Shown here: piece by piece, positions 37,023 to 47,605 of the stretch
Layout: every line of letters begins with the position of its first letter
How positions within the stretch are numbered: the stretch's first letter is position 1
From: Pseudovibrio exalbescens
GTDB lineage: Bacteria; Pseudomonadota; Alphaproteobacteria; Rhizobiales; Stappiaceae
Assembly (NCBI RefSeq): GCF_028737195.1
Contig: NZ_JAQZAJ010000009.1
Coordinates: forward strand, 1 to 64,000
Reading direction: 5' to 3'
DNA: 64,000 bases
Notes under the pieces: generated by a model
Seen by the model: only the letters and a program-made list of their open reading frames with translations
The model's database searches: none
What the model was told of the DNA's origin: nothing
Made by a program: the position numbers and the translations under genes

Positions 37023-37730
37023 TCACACTCTGGTGTGGTGGACCTTTTCACCGAAGAACCCGATATGATGGCGCATGATGTTCCGCGCCTCGCCCGGGTC
37101 TCGATCCCGGATCGCATCCAGCATGTCTACATGCTCTTGCAGACCATGGCGGGTCGCGTATTCCGGCAGCACGTTGTAAATGCCGCGGCTCATGCTCATG
37201 CCCAGCAGGATCTGCTCTTTCATGCTGTCGAACACCAGCAACGCGTAGGCGTTCTTGGCAGCCTGAATGATGCTGCGATGGAACAGATAATCCGCGTTGA
37301 CAATATCACCGCCGCGATTGTGTTCCTTGATGATCTCGTTCAGCGCCGTTTCCATGCGCTTCATGTCGCCCTCGTTCCAGCGTTCGGCCGCAAGCGCTGC
37401 CATCTCCGCCTCAAACACGAGTCGCGTTTCCTGACACTCCATGATGTCGCCAATATCAGAGACCTGATAGGCAACCATCGAGCCCTCTTGCTTGGTTGGG
37501 GCTGGCTCAACGCCATCAATCACAAAACTGCCAGAACCTCTGACCGTTTCAATGACCCCCTCTTGACGCAGACGGTCCATCACCGCCCGGATGACAGGCC
37601 GGGAGACGCCAAAACGTTCGCAGAGCGCATGTTCTGTTGGCAGCTTCAAGCCCTGCGGAAACTCCCCAGACTCAATGCTGCTCTTTATGCCAGCGTACAC
37701 AGTATTACTTAAGTTGGCGGGACGGCCCAC
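37023..37730 (-). CDS. GntR-family regulator, FadR subfamily, gene B
   Basis: 235 residues. Winged helix at about 10-75 with LPTEHALCERFGVSRPVIRA and VRGSGSFV, then a helical FCD domain with DYLFHRSIIQAA and the late HHIGFFGEKVHH. Closest in style to regulators of hexuronate, gluconate and galactonate catabolism. It is convergent with pfkB. A palindrome lies 38 bp upstream of its start, so it probably controls itself; another target nearby could be the hydroxyacid dehydrogenase gene. Confidence 0.88.
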   Translation of the reverse strand: MGRPANLSNTVYAGIKSSIESGEFPQGLKLPTEHALCERFGVSRPVIRAVMDRLRQEGVIETVRGSGSFVIDGVEPAPTKQEGSMVAYQVSDIGDIMECQETRLVFEAEMAALAAERWNEGDMKRMETALNEIIKEHNRGGDIVNADYLFHRSIIQAAKNAYALLVFDSMKEQILLGMSMSRGIYNVLPEYATRHGLQEHVDMLDAIRDRDPGEARNIMRHHIGFFGEKVHHTRV

Positions 37731-37767
37731 ATCAGCCTCCTTGCTGAAGCACCCCTGTAATTTAATT

Positions 37768-37785
37768 GGATGTTATATAACAACC
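37768..37785. promoter_or_regulatory. Palindrome, probable operator of gntR-B
   Basis: A perfect 12 bp palindrome TGTTATATAACA (37771-37782), extended to GG...CC with one mismatch on each side. It is different in sequence from the site upstream of gntR-A, so the two regulators probably do not share operators. Confidence 0.65.
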
Positions 37786-37994
37786 TTGGCACACTATTAC
37801 CGATGCTGAGTCGTTCGTCTTTGATAAATGCCATGGGTGCGACGTAAATTCGCGCAATCCAGAGTCTAATACTCACCCTGAATAATCGTAGAACACGCAA
37901 AATACGTAGCACTACTACTGGCAGTTATGTGACAGATATTTCACAATACCTGCATCGAGCGCCTCTTGGGGCCTCTTTTGTGAGGGAGGATTCG

Positions 37995-38111
37995 ATGCTT
38001 ACTCATACATTCAACACCGCACTCAACTGCTGTGGCATCGTGCTACGCGCCGCAGTCATTGGCGTCAGCATGGCCGGCATCGTCGGCGCAATGTTCACAT
38101 TGCTTGGCTAA
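37995..38111 (+). CDS. Small membrane protein ORF, 38 codons
   Basis: Starts at an ATG with GGGAGGA five bases upstream, one of the strongest ribosome sites in the window. The peptide runs from MLTHTFNTAL through CCGIVLRAAVIGVSMAGIVG to AMFTLLG, a single hydrophobic helix with no charged C-terminus. No family recognised. It sits alone between gntR-B and the hydroxyacid dehydrogenase. Conservation is untested, so it may be real or chance. Confidence 0.45.
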   Translation: MLTHTFNTALNCCGIVLRAAVIGVSMAGIVGAMFTLLG

Positions 38112-38303
38112 CGCAGGAAGTGCGCTGTCTCAGGTGATCTTCGCTTGAGAGTTCGGGAGCTTTAAAGTCATACTGCCTCTGCCTTTTCGGCAGATGTGCA
38201 GACTGGCGTGCCTACCAGAATTGGGAGAGAAGAGGGAATTTTGGTAGCTCGGCGGTTCATCTGGGAATGACCGGCGCCTTGCGCCACTGCGACCGGAGAC
38301 ATA
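38112..38303. other. Leader region of the hydroxyacid dehydrogenase gene
   Basis: 192 bp with a hairpin TCTGCC / GGCAGA (loop TTTTC) around 38178-38194, which could end the small ORF transcript or act within the leader. GACCGGAG precedes the next start. No reading frame supported. Confidence 0.4.
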
Positions 38304-39245
38304 ATGAGCCACATTTTGCAACTCAGCCTTTACACCCCTGAGTGCATCAATTCAGATTTGGAAGCTGTCGCCCCAGTCATAAGATACTGGGACCTCGGTA
38401 ACCCTCAGGTATTGCCCGCAGAACTTGCCAGGGACGTAACGGTGGTCGCCACCAAGGGCGACTTGGGCGTTCCTCCAGCACTCATGGCTTCCCTTCCCAA
38501 TCTCAAGCTGATCTCCGTTTACGGCGTCGGCTACGACGCGATTGACCTGAACGAAGCCCGCAGACGCTCAATTGCCATAACAACAACGCCGGACAGCCTC
38601 ACCAGTGCGGTAGCAGACATGGCAATCGCCCTGATTCTGGCTGGCAGCCGCCGACTTGTGGAGGGCGATCACTTCGTGCGCGCCGGCAATTGGGCCAATG
38701 GGAAGCTGGGCACAGGGTTCGACATACGCGGCAAGACCGTGGGCATTTTCGGTTATGGCCGCATTGGCAAGAAGATTGTCCGGATCTTGGAGGCGTTCGA
38801 CTGCAACATCCTTTACTGCGATCTGAAACCGGATGCGGACCACCCGGCAGGGTTTTGCGCAACCCTGGAAGAGCTGGCCGAGAAAAGCCGCGTGCTAGTC
38901 ATTTCCGCAGCAGGAGGTGCTGCCACCAGAGGCATGGTCAATCTGAATGTCCTGTCCAGGCTTGGCCCCGACGGCCTGCTGATCAACGTGGCCAGAGGCT
39001 CCATCGTCAATCAAGAAGACCTCATCAAGGCGCTACAAAATGGCGCAGTAGGCGGCGCTTGCCTCGACGTGTTCGAGCAAGAACCCAACGTGCCGGAACC
39101 GCTTGTTTCCGCGAAAAACGTCATCCTTACCCCCCATATCTCCAGCGCAACACTAGAGGCGCGGCGACACATGGGAGAGGTAGTTATCCAGAATATAGCC
39201 GCATGGCTAGAAGGAAAACCGCTTGTGACCCCGCTACAATTATAG
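38304..39245 (+). CDS. D-isomer-specific 2-hydroxyacid dehydrogenase
   Basis: 313 residues. Interconverts a 2-hydroxyacid and a 2-ketoacid with NAD(P). Nucleotide fold GKTVGIFGYGRIGKKI near 146-161. Catalytic set: Arg in NVARGSIVNQ, Glu in DVFEQEPNVP, His in TPHISSAT. The family covers glycerate, glyoxylate/hydroxypyruvate, lactate and gluconate-2-ketoacid reductases; the exact one is unclear. It precedes the LacI regulator by 61 bp on the same strand, and the two face the transporter/flavoprotein operon, which suggests one pathway. Confidence 0.9.
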   Translation: MSHILQLSLYTPECINSDLEAVAPVIRYWDLGNPQVLPAELARDVTVVATKGDLGVPPALMASLPNLKLISVYGVGYDAIDLNEARRRSIAITTTPDSLTSAVADMAIALILAGSRRLVEGDHFVRAGNWANGKLGTGFDIRGKTVGIFGYGRIGKKIVRILEAFDCNILYCDLKPDADHPAGFCATLEELAEKSRVLVISAAGGAATRGMVNLNVLSRLGPDGLLINVARGSIVNQEDLIKALQNGAVGGACLDVFEQEPNVPEPLVSAKNVILTPHISSATLEARRHMGEVVIQNIAAWLEGKPLVTPLQL

Positions 39246-39306
39246 CGTTTATAGACAACAGCGCTCGCCCATCACCCTGCCTCGGACGCCAGAACGGAAC
39301 GACACA

Positions 39307-40371
39307 ATGAAACGCAGTCAGTCATCCCGGATAACCATCGCCGACATAGCAAAACAAGCTGGTGTCTCTTCTGCAACTGTTTCAAACGTCATCAACGAGA
39401 CCGGTCGCATGACCGAGGAAACCCGCTTCAAAGTGCGCAAGGCCATGAGCGAGCTCGGCTTTGTCAAGGACTACACCGCCGCCCGCCTGCGCACCGGCAG
39501 GTCAAAGCTCATTGGTGTTCTCATTCAAAACATTGCCAACCCGTTCTATGGCGAGTTCTCCGCAACATTTGAAGCCGAGCTTTCAAAGCATGGCTATCTG
39601 CCCATCATGGCCAATATTGGTGAAAGCCTTGATCGGCAGGCAGCTATGATCGAGGAAGTCATTTCCCATGGCGTCGCAGGCATTGCCTTAAGCCCAGTGG
39701 CAGGCTCAACACCGGAGTGCATGGACACCATCGTCTCCCGCAACCTGCCATTCGTCACCTTTGTGCGTGAAATTGAAGGGCTCAATTGCGATTTTTTCGG
39801 AGCCGATGACCGTCACGGCGCCCACCTTGCAGCTCAACACCTGCTGTCCAAGGGCCACAGAATCTTTGGGGTGATCGGAGGCACGGAGGGCACCACCACC
39901 GGCGAGCAACGCCTTTCCGGCTTTGAGGACACCATTCACTACGCGAACTGCGCTGATGCCCAGATCCACAAGCTCCGCACTCCGCCGGGACGTGAAAACG
40001 GACGCCTTGCAGCCATCGAGCTGCTCTCCGCCAACCCGGAAATCACCGCCATCTTCTGCCACAACGACATTCTGGCCATGGGCGCAACCGCTGGCTTGAA
40101 AAGCCTGCGCCGCAAAGTGGGTAAGGACATCGCGCTGGTGGGGTTTGACAATCTGCCTGAGGCGGAAGTATGGAACCCGCCGCTCACGACCATTGAGATG
40201 TTCCCCAAGACCATCGGCACTGAAGTGGCCAGAGCGCTTCTAGCTCAACTTGAGAGAACGCATCAAGGGCCGCTCATCAACCGACGTCCGCCGGTGCTAA
40301 TCGAGCGTGAGTCGAGTGCTTTTCAGGTGGGCACCAACTCATCGCTTCAGTACATCGCCAAGGCGGGCTAG
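39307..40371 (+). CDS. LacI-family transcriptional regulator
   Basis: 354 residues. N-terminal helix-turn-helix ITIADIAKQAGVSSATVSNV at about 9-28 with the hinge helix near 55-63, then a periplasmic-binding-protein-like effector domain (VLIQNIANPFYGEF, DDRHGAHLAAQHLLSKGHR, FCHNDILAMGA, GFDNLPEAEVWNPPLTTIE). Senses a sugar or polyol. It ends 5 bp from the convergent flavoprotein gene. The best candidate site is the CG-centred palindrome at 42510-42527. Confidence 0.93.
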   Translation: MKRSQSSRITIADIAKQAGVSSATVSNVINETGRMTEETRFKVRKAMSELGFVKDYTAARLRTGRSKLIGVLIQNIANPFYGEFSATFEAELSKHGYLPIMANIGESLDRQAAMIEEVISHGVAGIALSPVAGSTPECMDTIVSRNLPFVTFVREIEGLNCDFFGADDRHGAHLAAQHLLSKGHRIFGVIGGTEGTTTGEQRLSGFEDTIHYANCADAQIHKLRTPPGRENGRLAAIELLSANPEITAIFCHNDILAMGATAGLKSLRRKVGKDIALVGFDNLPEAEVWNPPLTTIEMFPKTIGTEVARALLAQLERTHQGPLINRRPPVLIERESSAFQVGTNSSLQYIAKAG

Positions 40372-40376
40372 CCTTT

Positions 40377-42452
40377 TCAGCCCTCGGTTTGGAAGATCTG
40401 CTCGCTGAGAAACTCGCCCCAGCCTCTCTCAAAATACACGGGCGACCGATCCCGCCCTTTGAGGGGACGTTCGCAACACGCAATGCCGTCCGCCGTCTGC
40501 CGCACGATGATCTTCTTGGCCTTGTCTTTCTCCCTTTCGGGCCTGAACCGAAAAGCCTCGAGCGGACCATGAACGGTTTCCGGCAACCCGGTAGAACCGT
40601 CGTCGAGAATGACACGCGCCCCGCGACTGCCTCCGCCTGCTTTGAGGTAATGGTTCAGAGCCTGCAAAACGGCTGCGGAGGAAAGCGCCATTTGCTTCCA
40701 CATGAAGTAGTCACCGGCCCGCTTCGCTTCCCGCAATGCAACGGCCCCAGCCTCAAAGGCATCAACGAGGGCCAAAGCGTCTTCCAACGCTGACGTCACA
40801 TCGGCCTCGGCACACACGAAACCCGCCGCCTCAGACATGCGTTTTTGAATGTCATGTTTAACCCCATCGAGCGCCAAACCATCACACCCATTGGTCACGG
40901 TTTCCAGCTCTTGGACCAGCTCTGCCAGCGACGCTGCCCAGCTCCGCTCTGCGCCCTCTCGGCGTTGCCGTGCTTCATGTGCGATGTGCTTGGCAACGCG
41001 GGTTGCAAACACCTGCCCCGAAATCAGCGCCGACCCGCCCGGTCGCGTCACGCCGTGCGTGCTCGCCGCTTCGCCAACCGCGTAGCACCCGGCAAGGTTG
41101 GTCCGCCCCCACAGGTCGATTTCAATTCCCCCGTTCATGTGTTGATTGTTCACCGCCATGCGCAGCGGCTCTTTGGTGATGTCGATGCCATTCATGCGAT
41201 AGAGCTCGATGGCCAGCGGGTTCATGCGCACAAGCCGATCGATCGGCAAGGCATCCAGCGCACCGTTGTTCTCAAGATAGGCCCGCACATCGGGCTCCAG
41301 GTCATCCAGATTGAAATGCGCCCCATCCTTGCCAGGAAGCGGATTGCGCAGGAAGTCGAGGAACACCTCTCGCCCTTTTCTGATTTCCAAATGAACCGCA
41401 ATGTCCACCAGACTGGAGCCGAACTCCAGCATGCGGGAGGCGTGGAACGGCCACTGATAGCCCTTGCGAAACACGTTGGAAACCAGCTCCCGTGTACTGC
41501 GATAATAGTCAGCCAGAAAGTTGAACTCGTTTCCGGCCGCATCCCTTGAGAACACGTAGGGCATTACTTGCACATAGGTGCCCGACAGGTTCCAGGGAAA
41601 CGTCTCACGTGGCGTGCCGATGCCGAACTGGCTTTCCGTCAGATTGCTCAGTTCAAGCCCGGCCTCAAGCGCCAACCCCAAAGCTCCAAAACACTTCTTC
41701 GGGTAAACGCTGTCGCGGTACATCTCCCCCGGCCCCCCTGTAGCGATGATCAGATCCTCGCAAGCAATTACAGCCAGACCATACGGATTGTGCTCAGTGC
41801 TTTTGTTGGCCACCACCAGACCGGAAACGCACCGTCCCTCCCCCTCACCCGTGGTGAGTATCTTGACCGCTGCAGCCCCAGTCATGAACGGAATGCCAAG
41901 ACGCTGTGCCTCTTCCAGCAGCACCTTCACCATCAAGCGCGAAGTGCGAGGCCCGCAACTGGTCGCGCGGCCATACTCATCATGATCCGTTTGATAGCGC
42001 AGCACCGCACCCAGACGATCTTCCGGCAGATCAAGGCCAATGTACTGCAACCCGGCCATGGCACCAATGGAGCCCACCGCCTCCACATAGGCCACATCTT
42101 CATCCATGCAGCCGCCAGCGGCCAGATCTCGCGCAAGAACCTCAAAGTTGTCGCCATTACGGCCGGTGGATGCGGTGTGAAGGGTCTGTTTGTCAGAACC
42201 CGAACAGGCAGAGGTGCCCATATACATGCCGCCCGTGGCCACCAACACCTCGCGGCCCCGTCGTTTGGCCTCACAGGCCGCGCGCAAACCCGCCGCACCA
42301 GAGCCAATGACAAGCGTTTGGCAAGAATGGACCGGCAGATCACATAGGTTCACCTGAACGACGTTCTCAGGTGGCAGGCTTGCAAATCCACGGGGCATGG
42401 CAATGCGGGTAAGCGCCGTCAGGATTTCAGGTGTCAAACGGGTTTGGGTCAT
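40377..42452 (-). CDS. FAD-dependent dehydrogenase, fumarate-reductase/succinate-dehydrogenase flavoprotein-like
   Basis: 691 residues. A ~45-residue extension precedes the FAD fold, LVIGSGAAGLRAACEAKRRG (GxGxxG at 50-55). Later parts show the flavoprotein block IIATGGPGEMYRDS, NGGIEIDLWGRTNLAGCYAVGE and EAASTHGVTRPGGSALISGQ, equivalent to the HGANRLG..S segment of SdhA/FrdA. A helical C-terminal domain (about 560-691) with unmatched ends follows. No iron-sulfur or membrane partner is adjacent, so this is not succinate dehydrogenase itself. It probably oxidises or reduces a hydroxy- or dicarboxylic acid taken up by the upstream ABC importer. Confidence 0.85.
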   Translation of the reverse strand: MTQTRLTPEILTALTRIAMPRGFASLPPENVVQVNLCDLPVHSCQTLVIGSGAAGLRAACEAKRRGREVLVATGGMYMGTSACSGSDKQTLHTASTGRNGDNFEVLARDLAAGGCMDEDVAYVEAVGSIGAMAGLQYIGLDLPEDRLGAVLRYQTDHDEYGRATSCGPRTSRLMVKVLLEEAQRLGIPFMTGAAAVKILTTGEGEGRCVSGLVVANKSTEHNPYGLAVIACEDLIIATGGPGEMYRDSVYPKKCFGALGLALEAGLELSNLTESQFGIGTPRETFPWNLSGTYVQVMPYVFSRDAAGNEFNFLADYYRSTRELVSNVFRKGYQWPFHASRMLEFGSSLVDIAVHLEIRKGREVFLDFLRNPLPGKDGAHFNLDDLEPDVRAYLENNGALDALPIDRLVRMNPLAIELYRMNGIDITKEPLRMAVNNQHMNGGIEIDLWGRTNLAGCYAVGEAASTHGVTRPGGSALISGQVFATRVAKHIAHEARQRREGAERSWAASLAELVQELETVTNGCDGLALDGVKHDIQKRMSEAAGFVCAEADVTSALEDALALVDAFEAGAVALREAKRAGDYFMWKQMALSSAAVLQALNHYLKAGGGSRGARVILDDGSTGLPETVHGPLEAFRFRPEREKDKAKKIIVRQTADGIACCERPLKGRDRSPVYFERGWGEFLSEQIFQTEG

Positions 42453-42509
42453 TCAGCTATCCTTGATGACGCGGCAGAGCACTTTCTAGAAAACTCCCTG
42501 AAAAACTAA

Positions 42510-42527
42510 TGATTAAACGTATAATCA
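42510..42527. promoter_or_regulatory. CG-centred palindrome, probable LacI-family operator
   Basis: TGATTAAACGTATAATCA is palindromic at 16 of 18 positions with ACGT in the middle, the usual form of LacI-family operators. It lies 58 bp upstream of the flavoprotein start and after the glpV terminator, so the flavoprotein has its own regulated promoter. The LacI gene is 3 kb away at 39307. Confidence 0.6.
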
Positions 42528-42579
42528 ACAATGAGCACTTTCACATATCCGTCGGGAAACAGAGGCGTTGCGGCACGCA

Positions 42580-42608
42580 AAAAGGGCCGGCGAAACCGCC
42601 GACCCTTT
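42580..42608 (-). terminator. Terminator of the glp-type ABC operon
   Basis: Stem AAAGGG-C-CGGC / GCCG-A-CCCTTT with a short loop; on the minus strand it is followed by TTTTGCG. It separates glpV from the flavoprotein gene. Confidence 0.8.
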
Positions 42609-42630
42609 CCTTTCATCCTGCGTTGGACGA

Positions 42631-44349
42631 TTACTTGTTTGCGTCCGCCCAGCTCTTGATCAGCTCGTCGTAGTCAACGGTGATTGGCGTTGGCTTTTCG
42701 TTTTCAAGCTTTGCCTTTGGCGCACCCGGCTGAGACAGCCAGTAGTCACGATCCTGAGGTTCGTTGAGCTTTGGACCACATTCGCCCTGAACACCTGCAC
42801 GCTCCAGACGGGACAGAACCTTGTCCTGAGCTTCAGCCAGTGCGGTCATGGCTTCCTGCGGGGTCTTTGCGCCAGAAGACGCATCGCCAATGTTCTGCCA
42901 CCACAGCTGAGCCAGCTTTGGATAGTCAGGAACGTTGGTGCCGGTTGGCGTCCACTGAACACGTGCTGGAGAGCGGTAGAACTCAACCAGACCACCCAGC
43001 TTCGGTGCGCGGTCACTGAAGGACTCGTGGCGTACGTCACTGTCACGAATGAAGGTCAGACCAACGTGAGACTTCTTCAGAGAAGTAGTCTTGGCCACGG
43101 TGAACTGCGCGTAAAGCCATGCAGCCTTTGCACGGTCTTCCGGCGTGGACTTCATCAAGGTCCAGGAACCAGCGTCCTGATAACCGAGCTTCATGCCCTC
43201 TTCCCAGTAAGCACCCTTTGGTGAAGGAGCCATACGCCACTTTGGCGTGCCGTCTTCGTTCACCACTGGCAGGCCGTCCTTCACCATGTCGGCGGTGAAG
43301 GCGGTGTACCAGAAGATCTGCTGAGCAACGTTACCCTGTGCAGGAACCGGGCCAGCTTCAGAGAACACCATGCCGGCAGCTTCTGCTGGAGCATACTGCT
43401 TCAACCAGTCAATGTACTTGGTGATGGAGTAAACAGCGGCTGGGCCGTCGGTCGCACCACCGCGCTCAACGGTAGAACCAACCGGCGCACATCCGTCTAC
43501 ACGAATGCCCCATTCATCAACTGGCAGACCGTTTGGAATGCCCTTGTCACCTGCACCAGCCATGGACAGCCATGCATCGGTAAAGCGCCAACCCAAGGAT
43601 GGGTCTTTCTTACCGTAGTCCATGTGGCCGTAGACTTTTTCGCCGTTGATTTCCTTCACGTCGTTGGTGAAGAACTCAGCGATGTCTTCATAAGCAGACC
43701 AGTTGACCGGCACACCCAGATCGTAGCCGTACTTTTCCTTGAACTGCGCTTTGATCTCAGGGTTTGTGAACCAGTCATAGCGGAACCAGTAAAGGTTCGC
43801 GAACTGCTGAGTTGGCAGCTGGTAGAGCTTGCCATCAGGACCGGTGGTGAAGGAGCGACCAATGAAGTCCTCGATATCGAGGGTCGGCAGGGTCACGTCT
43901 GCACCTTCGTTCGCCATCCAGTCGGTCAGGTTGCGCACCTGCTGATAGCGTGCGTGGGTACCGATCAGATCGGAGTCGTTAACGTATGCATCATAGATGT
44001 TTTCACCAGACTGCATCTGCGTCTGGAGTTTCTCAACCACATCACCTTCACCGATCAAGTCGTGCGTAACCTTGATGCCAGTGATTTCGGTGAATGCCTT
44101 GGCGAGCGTCTTGGCTTCGTATTCGTGGGTGGTGATGGTTTCAGAAACCACCTTGATTTCCATACCCTTGAACGGCTCAGCAGCCTGAATGAACCATTCC
44201 ATTTCCTTCATCTGCTCTTCCTTGGAGAGCGTCGAAGGCTGGAATTCGCTGTCGATCCAGCGCTTGGCTGCTTCCATGTCAGCCCATGCACTGCCGGATG
44301 TTGCCAGCAATACGCTGAGAGCCGCAGTGGCCATCAAATGACGTCGCAT
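42631..44349 (-). CDS. glpV: ABC transporter substrate-binding protein, GlpV-like
   Basis: 572 residues from the ATG at 44349, with GGGAGGAC just upstream; an in-frame start 7 codons earlier is less likely. Signal peptide MRRHLMATAALSVLLATSGS cleaved after about AWA. The mature protein is large for a binding protein (~550 residues), as are the glycerol-binding proteins of rhizobial GlpV type. Segments such as KVVSETITTHEYEAKTLAKA and ETFPWN-like aromatic patches support a periplasmic carbohydrate/polyol binder. Last gene of the operon. Confidence 0.85.
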   Translation of the reverse strand: MRRHLMATAALSVLLATSGSAWADMEAAKRWIDSEFQPSTLSKEEQMKEMEWFIQAAEPFKGMEIKVVSETITTHEYEAKTLAKAFTEITGIKVTHDLIGEGDVVEKLQTQMQSGENIYDAYVNDSDLIGTHARYQQVRNLTDWMANEGADVTLPTLDIEDFIGRSFTTGPDGKLYQLPTQQFANLYWFRYDWFTNPEIKAQFKEKYGYDLGVPVNWSAYEDIAEFFTNDVKEINGEKVYGHMDYGKKDPSLGWRFTDAWLSMAGAGDKGIPNGLPVDEWGIRVDGCAPVGSTVERGGATDGPAAVYSITKYIDWLKQYAPAEAAGMVFSEAGPVPAQGNVAQQIFWYTAFTADMVKDGLPVVNEDGTPKWRMAPSPKGAYWEEGMKLGYQDAGSWTLMKSTPEDRAKAAWLYAQFTVAKTTSLKKSHVGLTFIRDSDVRHESFSDRAPKLGGLVEFYRSPARVQWTPTGTNVPDYPKLAQLWWQNIGDASSGAKTPQEAMTALAEAQDKVLSRLERAGVQGECGPKLNEPQDRDYWLSQPGAPKAKLENEKPTPITVDYDELIKSWADANK

Positions 44350-44415
44350 ATTAGTCCTCCCGTTTAACACTACTCAAACTCGGCGCGGCTCTCCCGGCCT
44401 TGCCGAAAACTGGCA

Positions 44416-44697
44416 TCACACCCAGCGAAACACACAAAGCGCATACGCTACGCATACAGCCAGGGCCCACCAAAGGTTCGGCCCGACAAACCCCAGCCAG
44501 AACAGGCAGATGAATGCACTGCCCAGCAGGGAGATGAAGAGGCGGTCACCCCGAGTGGTTTCGAACCGGAGAATGCCCACACGTGGGCTCCCCCCCGGAA
44601 CGAAATATTCCCAAATGCCCATGCTCAAGATGAGCAGAGCAATGACACTGAAGAAAATGGCCGTTGGCATCGTCCACGCCATCCACGAAAGATCCAT
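44416..44697 (-). CDS. glpU: Small membrane protein GlpU (DUF2160)
   Basis: 93 residues, with AAGGAGGAC before the ATG. N-terminus MDLSWMAWTMPTAIFFSVIA, a charged RFETTRGDRLFISLLGSAFI core and a tryptophan-rich last helix; three membrane segments in all. DUF2160 proteins occur only in Glp-type ABC operons between permease and binding-protein genes. Their role is unknown; an accessory membrane subunit is likely. Position here is the same. Confidence 0.88.
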   Translation of the reverse strand: MDLSWMAWTMPTAIFFSVIALLILSMGIWEYFVPGGSPRVGILRFETTRGDRLFISLLGSAFICLFWLGFVGPNLWWALAVCVAYALCVFRWV

Positions 44698-44715
44698 GGG
44701 TCGTCCTCCTTCAGC

Positions 44716-45627
<912 letters not shown>

Positions 45628-45633
45628 GTCCGA

Positions 45634-46518
<885 letters not shown>

Positions 46519-46522
46519 CAGA

Positions 46523-47599
46523 TCAGCCCTCCCGTCCAACAAGCCAGCTATCGGCATAAAGGTTGATGTTATCGGCACTGATCACGGCACTCGGGCTCTC
46601 AGGAATTTCCTCGCCCTCCATCACAATGGCGTGGAAGTCGTGATCATCCAGCTTGGCGCGGACGATGCGGTAACGCCCTACATCCTCCACACCTTGCACC
46701 TGAATGGGCAGGCCTTCACCTGACGGCCTCAGGCTCACGAACTCGGGGCGCACGCCCACCTCAAGCGACGCACCGCTGCCGAACCGGCCGATGCCGTTCA
46801 GCGGCAGTACATGTTCCCCGATGCGCGCGCCGTCACCTTCCAGCGTGCACGGCACCACGTTCATACCCGGCGATCCGATGAAGTAGCCGACGAAGGTGTG
46901 TTGCGGGCGCTGGAACAGCTCATTCGGCGTCCCGATCTGCACCACCTCGCCCTCATACATGACCACCACCTTGTCAGCGAAGGTCAGGGCTTCGGTCTGG
47001 TCATGGGTCACATAGACCATGGTGTAGCCGAACTGCTTGTGCAGGTGCTTGAGCTGCGAGCGCAGCACCCACTTCATATGCGGGTCAATCACCGTAAGCG
47101 GCTCGTCGAACAGGATCGCGTTCACGTCCGCCCGCACCAGACCACGACCCAGAGAGATCTTCTGCTTCTCATCTGCGGTCAGACCCTGGGCCTTGCGGTG
47201 GGCTTTGCTTTCCAGATCGATGATATTGAGAATATGGCGTACTGTCTCGTCAACCACCCGTTCCTCAACGCCTCGGTTGCGCAGCGGGAACGCCAGATTG
47301 TCGTAAACGCTCATGGTGTCGTAGACGACCGGGAACTGAAACACCTGCGCAATGTTGCGCGCTTCGGTTGGCAGGTCGCGAACGGAAACGCCATCAAACA
47401 GCAGATCCCCTTCCGAAGGCCGCAGCAAACCGGAGATGATGTTCAGCAGCGTTGTCTTGCCACAACCAGACGGCCCGAGCAGCGCATAAGCCCCGCCATC
47501 TTCGAAGGTGTGGTGCACTTCTTTCAGCGCATAGTCCTTCTTCGACTGCGGGTTCGGCATGTAGGCGTGGCGAATATGATTGAGTTCTATGTTAGCCAT
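46523..47599 (-). CDS. glpT: ABC transporter ATPase, GlpT-like, with degenerate signature motif
   Basis: 358 residues. Walker A LGPSGCGKTT (41-50), Q-loop near Gln88, Walker B AILFDE with Glu166, H-loop VTHD with His199, and a C-terminal TOBE-type regulatory domain (about 240-358). The signature LSGGQ is replaced by TADEKQ at 141-146. In ABC dimers the signature of one subunit completes the ATP site of the other, so this subunit has a proper ATP-binding half but offers a poor signature to its partner GlpS. Confidence 0.92.
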   Translation of the reverse strand: MANIELNHIRHAYMPNPQSKKDYALKEVHHTFEDGGAYALLGPSGCGKTTLLNIISGLLRPSEGDLLFDGVSVRDLPTEARNIAQVFQFPVVYDTMSVYDNLAFPLRNRGVEERVVDETVRHILNIIDLESKAHRKAQGLTADEKQKISLGRGLVRADVNAILFDEPLTVIDPHMKWVLRSQLKHLHKQFGYTMVYVTHDQTEALTFADKVVVMYEGEVVQIGTPNELFQRPQHTFVGYFIGSPGMNVVPCTLEGDGARIGEHVLPLNGIGRFGSGASLEVGVRPEFVSLRPSGEGLPIQVQGVEDVGRYRIVRAKLDDHDFHAIVMEGEEIPESPSAVISADNINLYADSWLVGREG

Positions 47600-47605
47600 G
47601 GGTCC

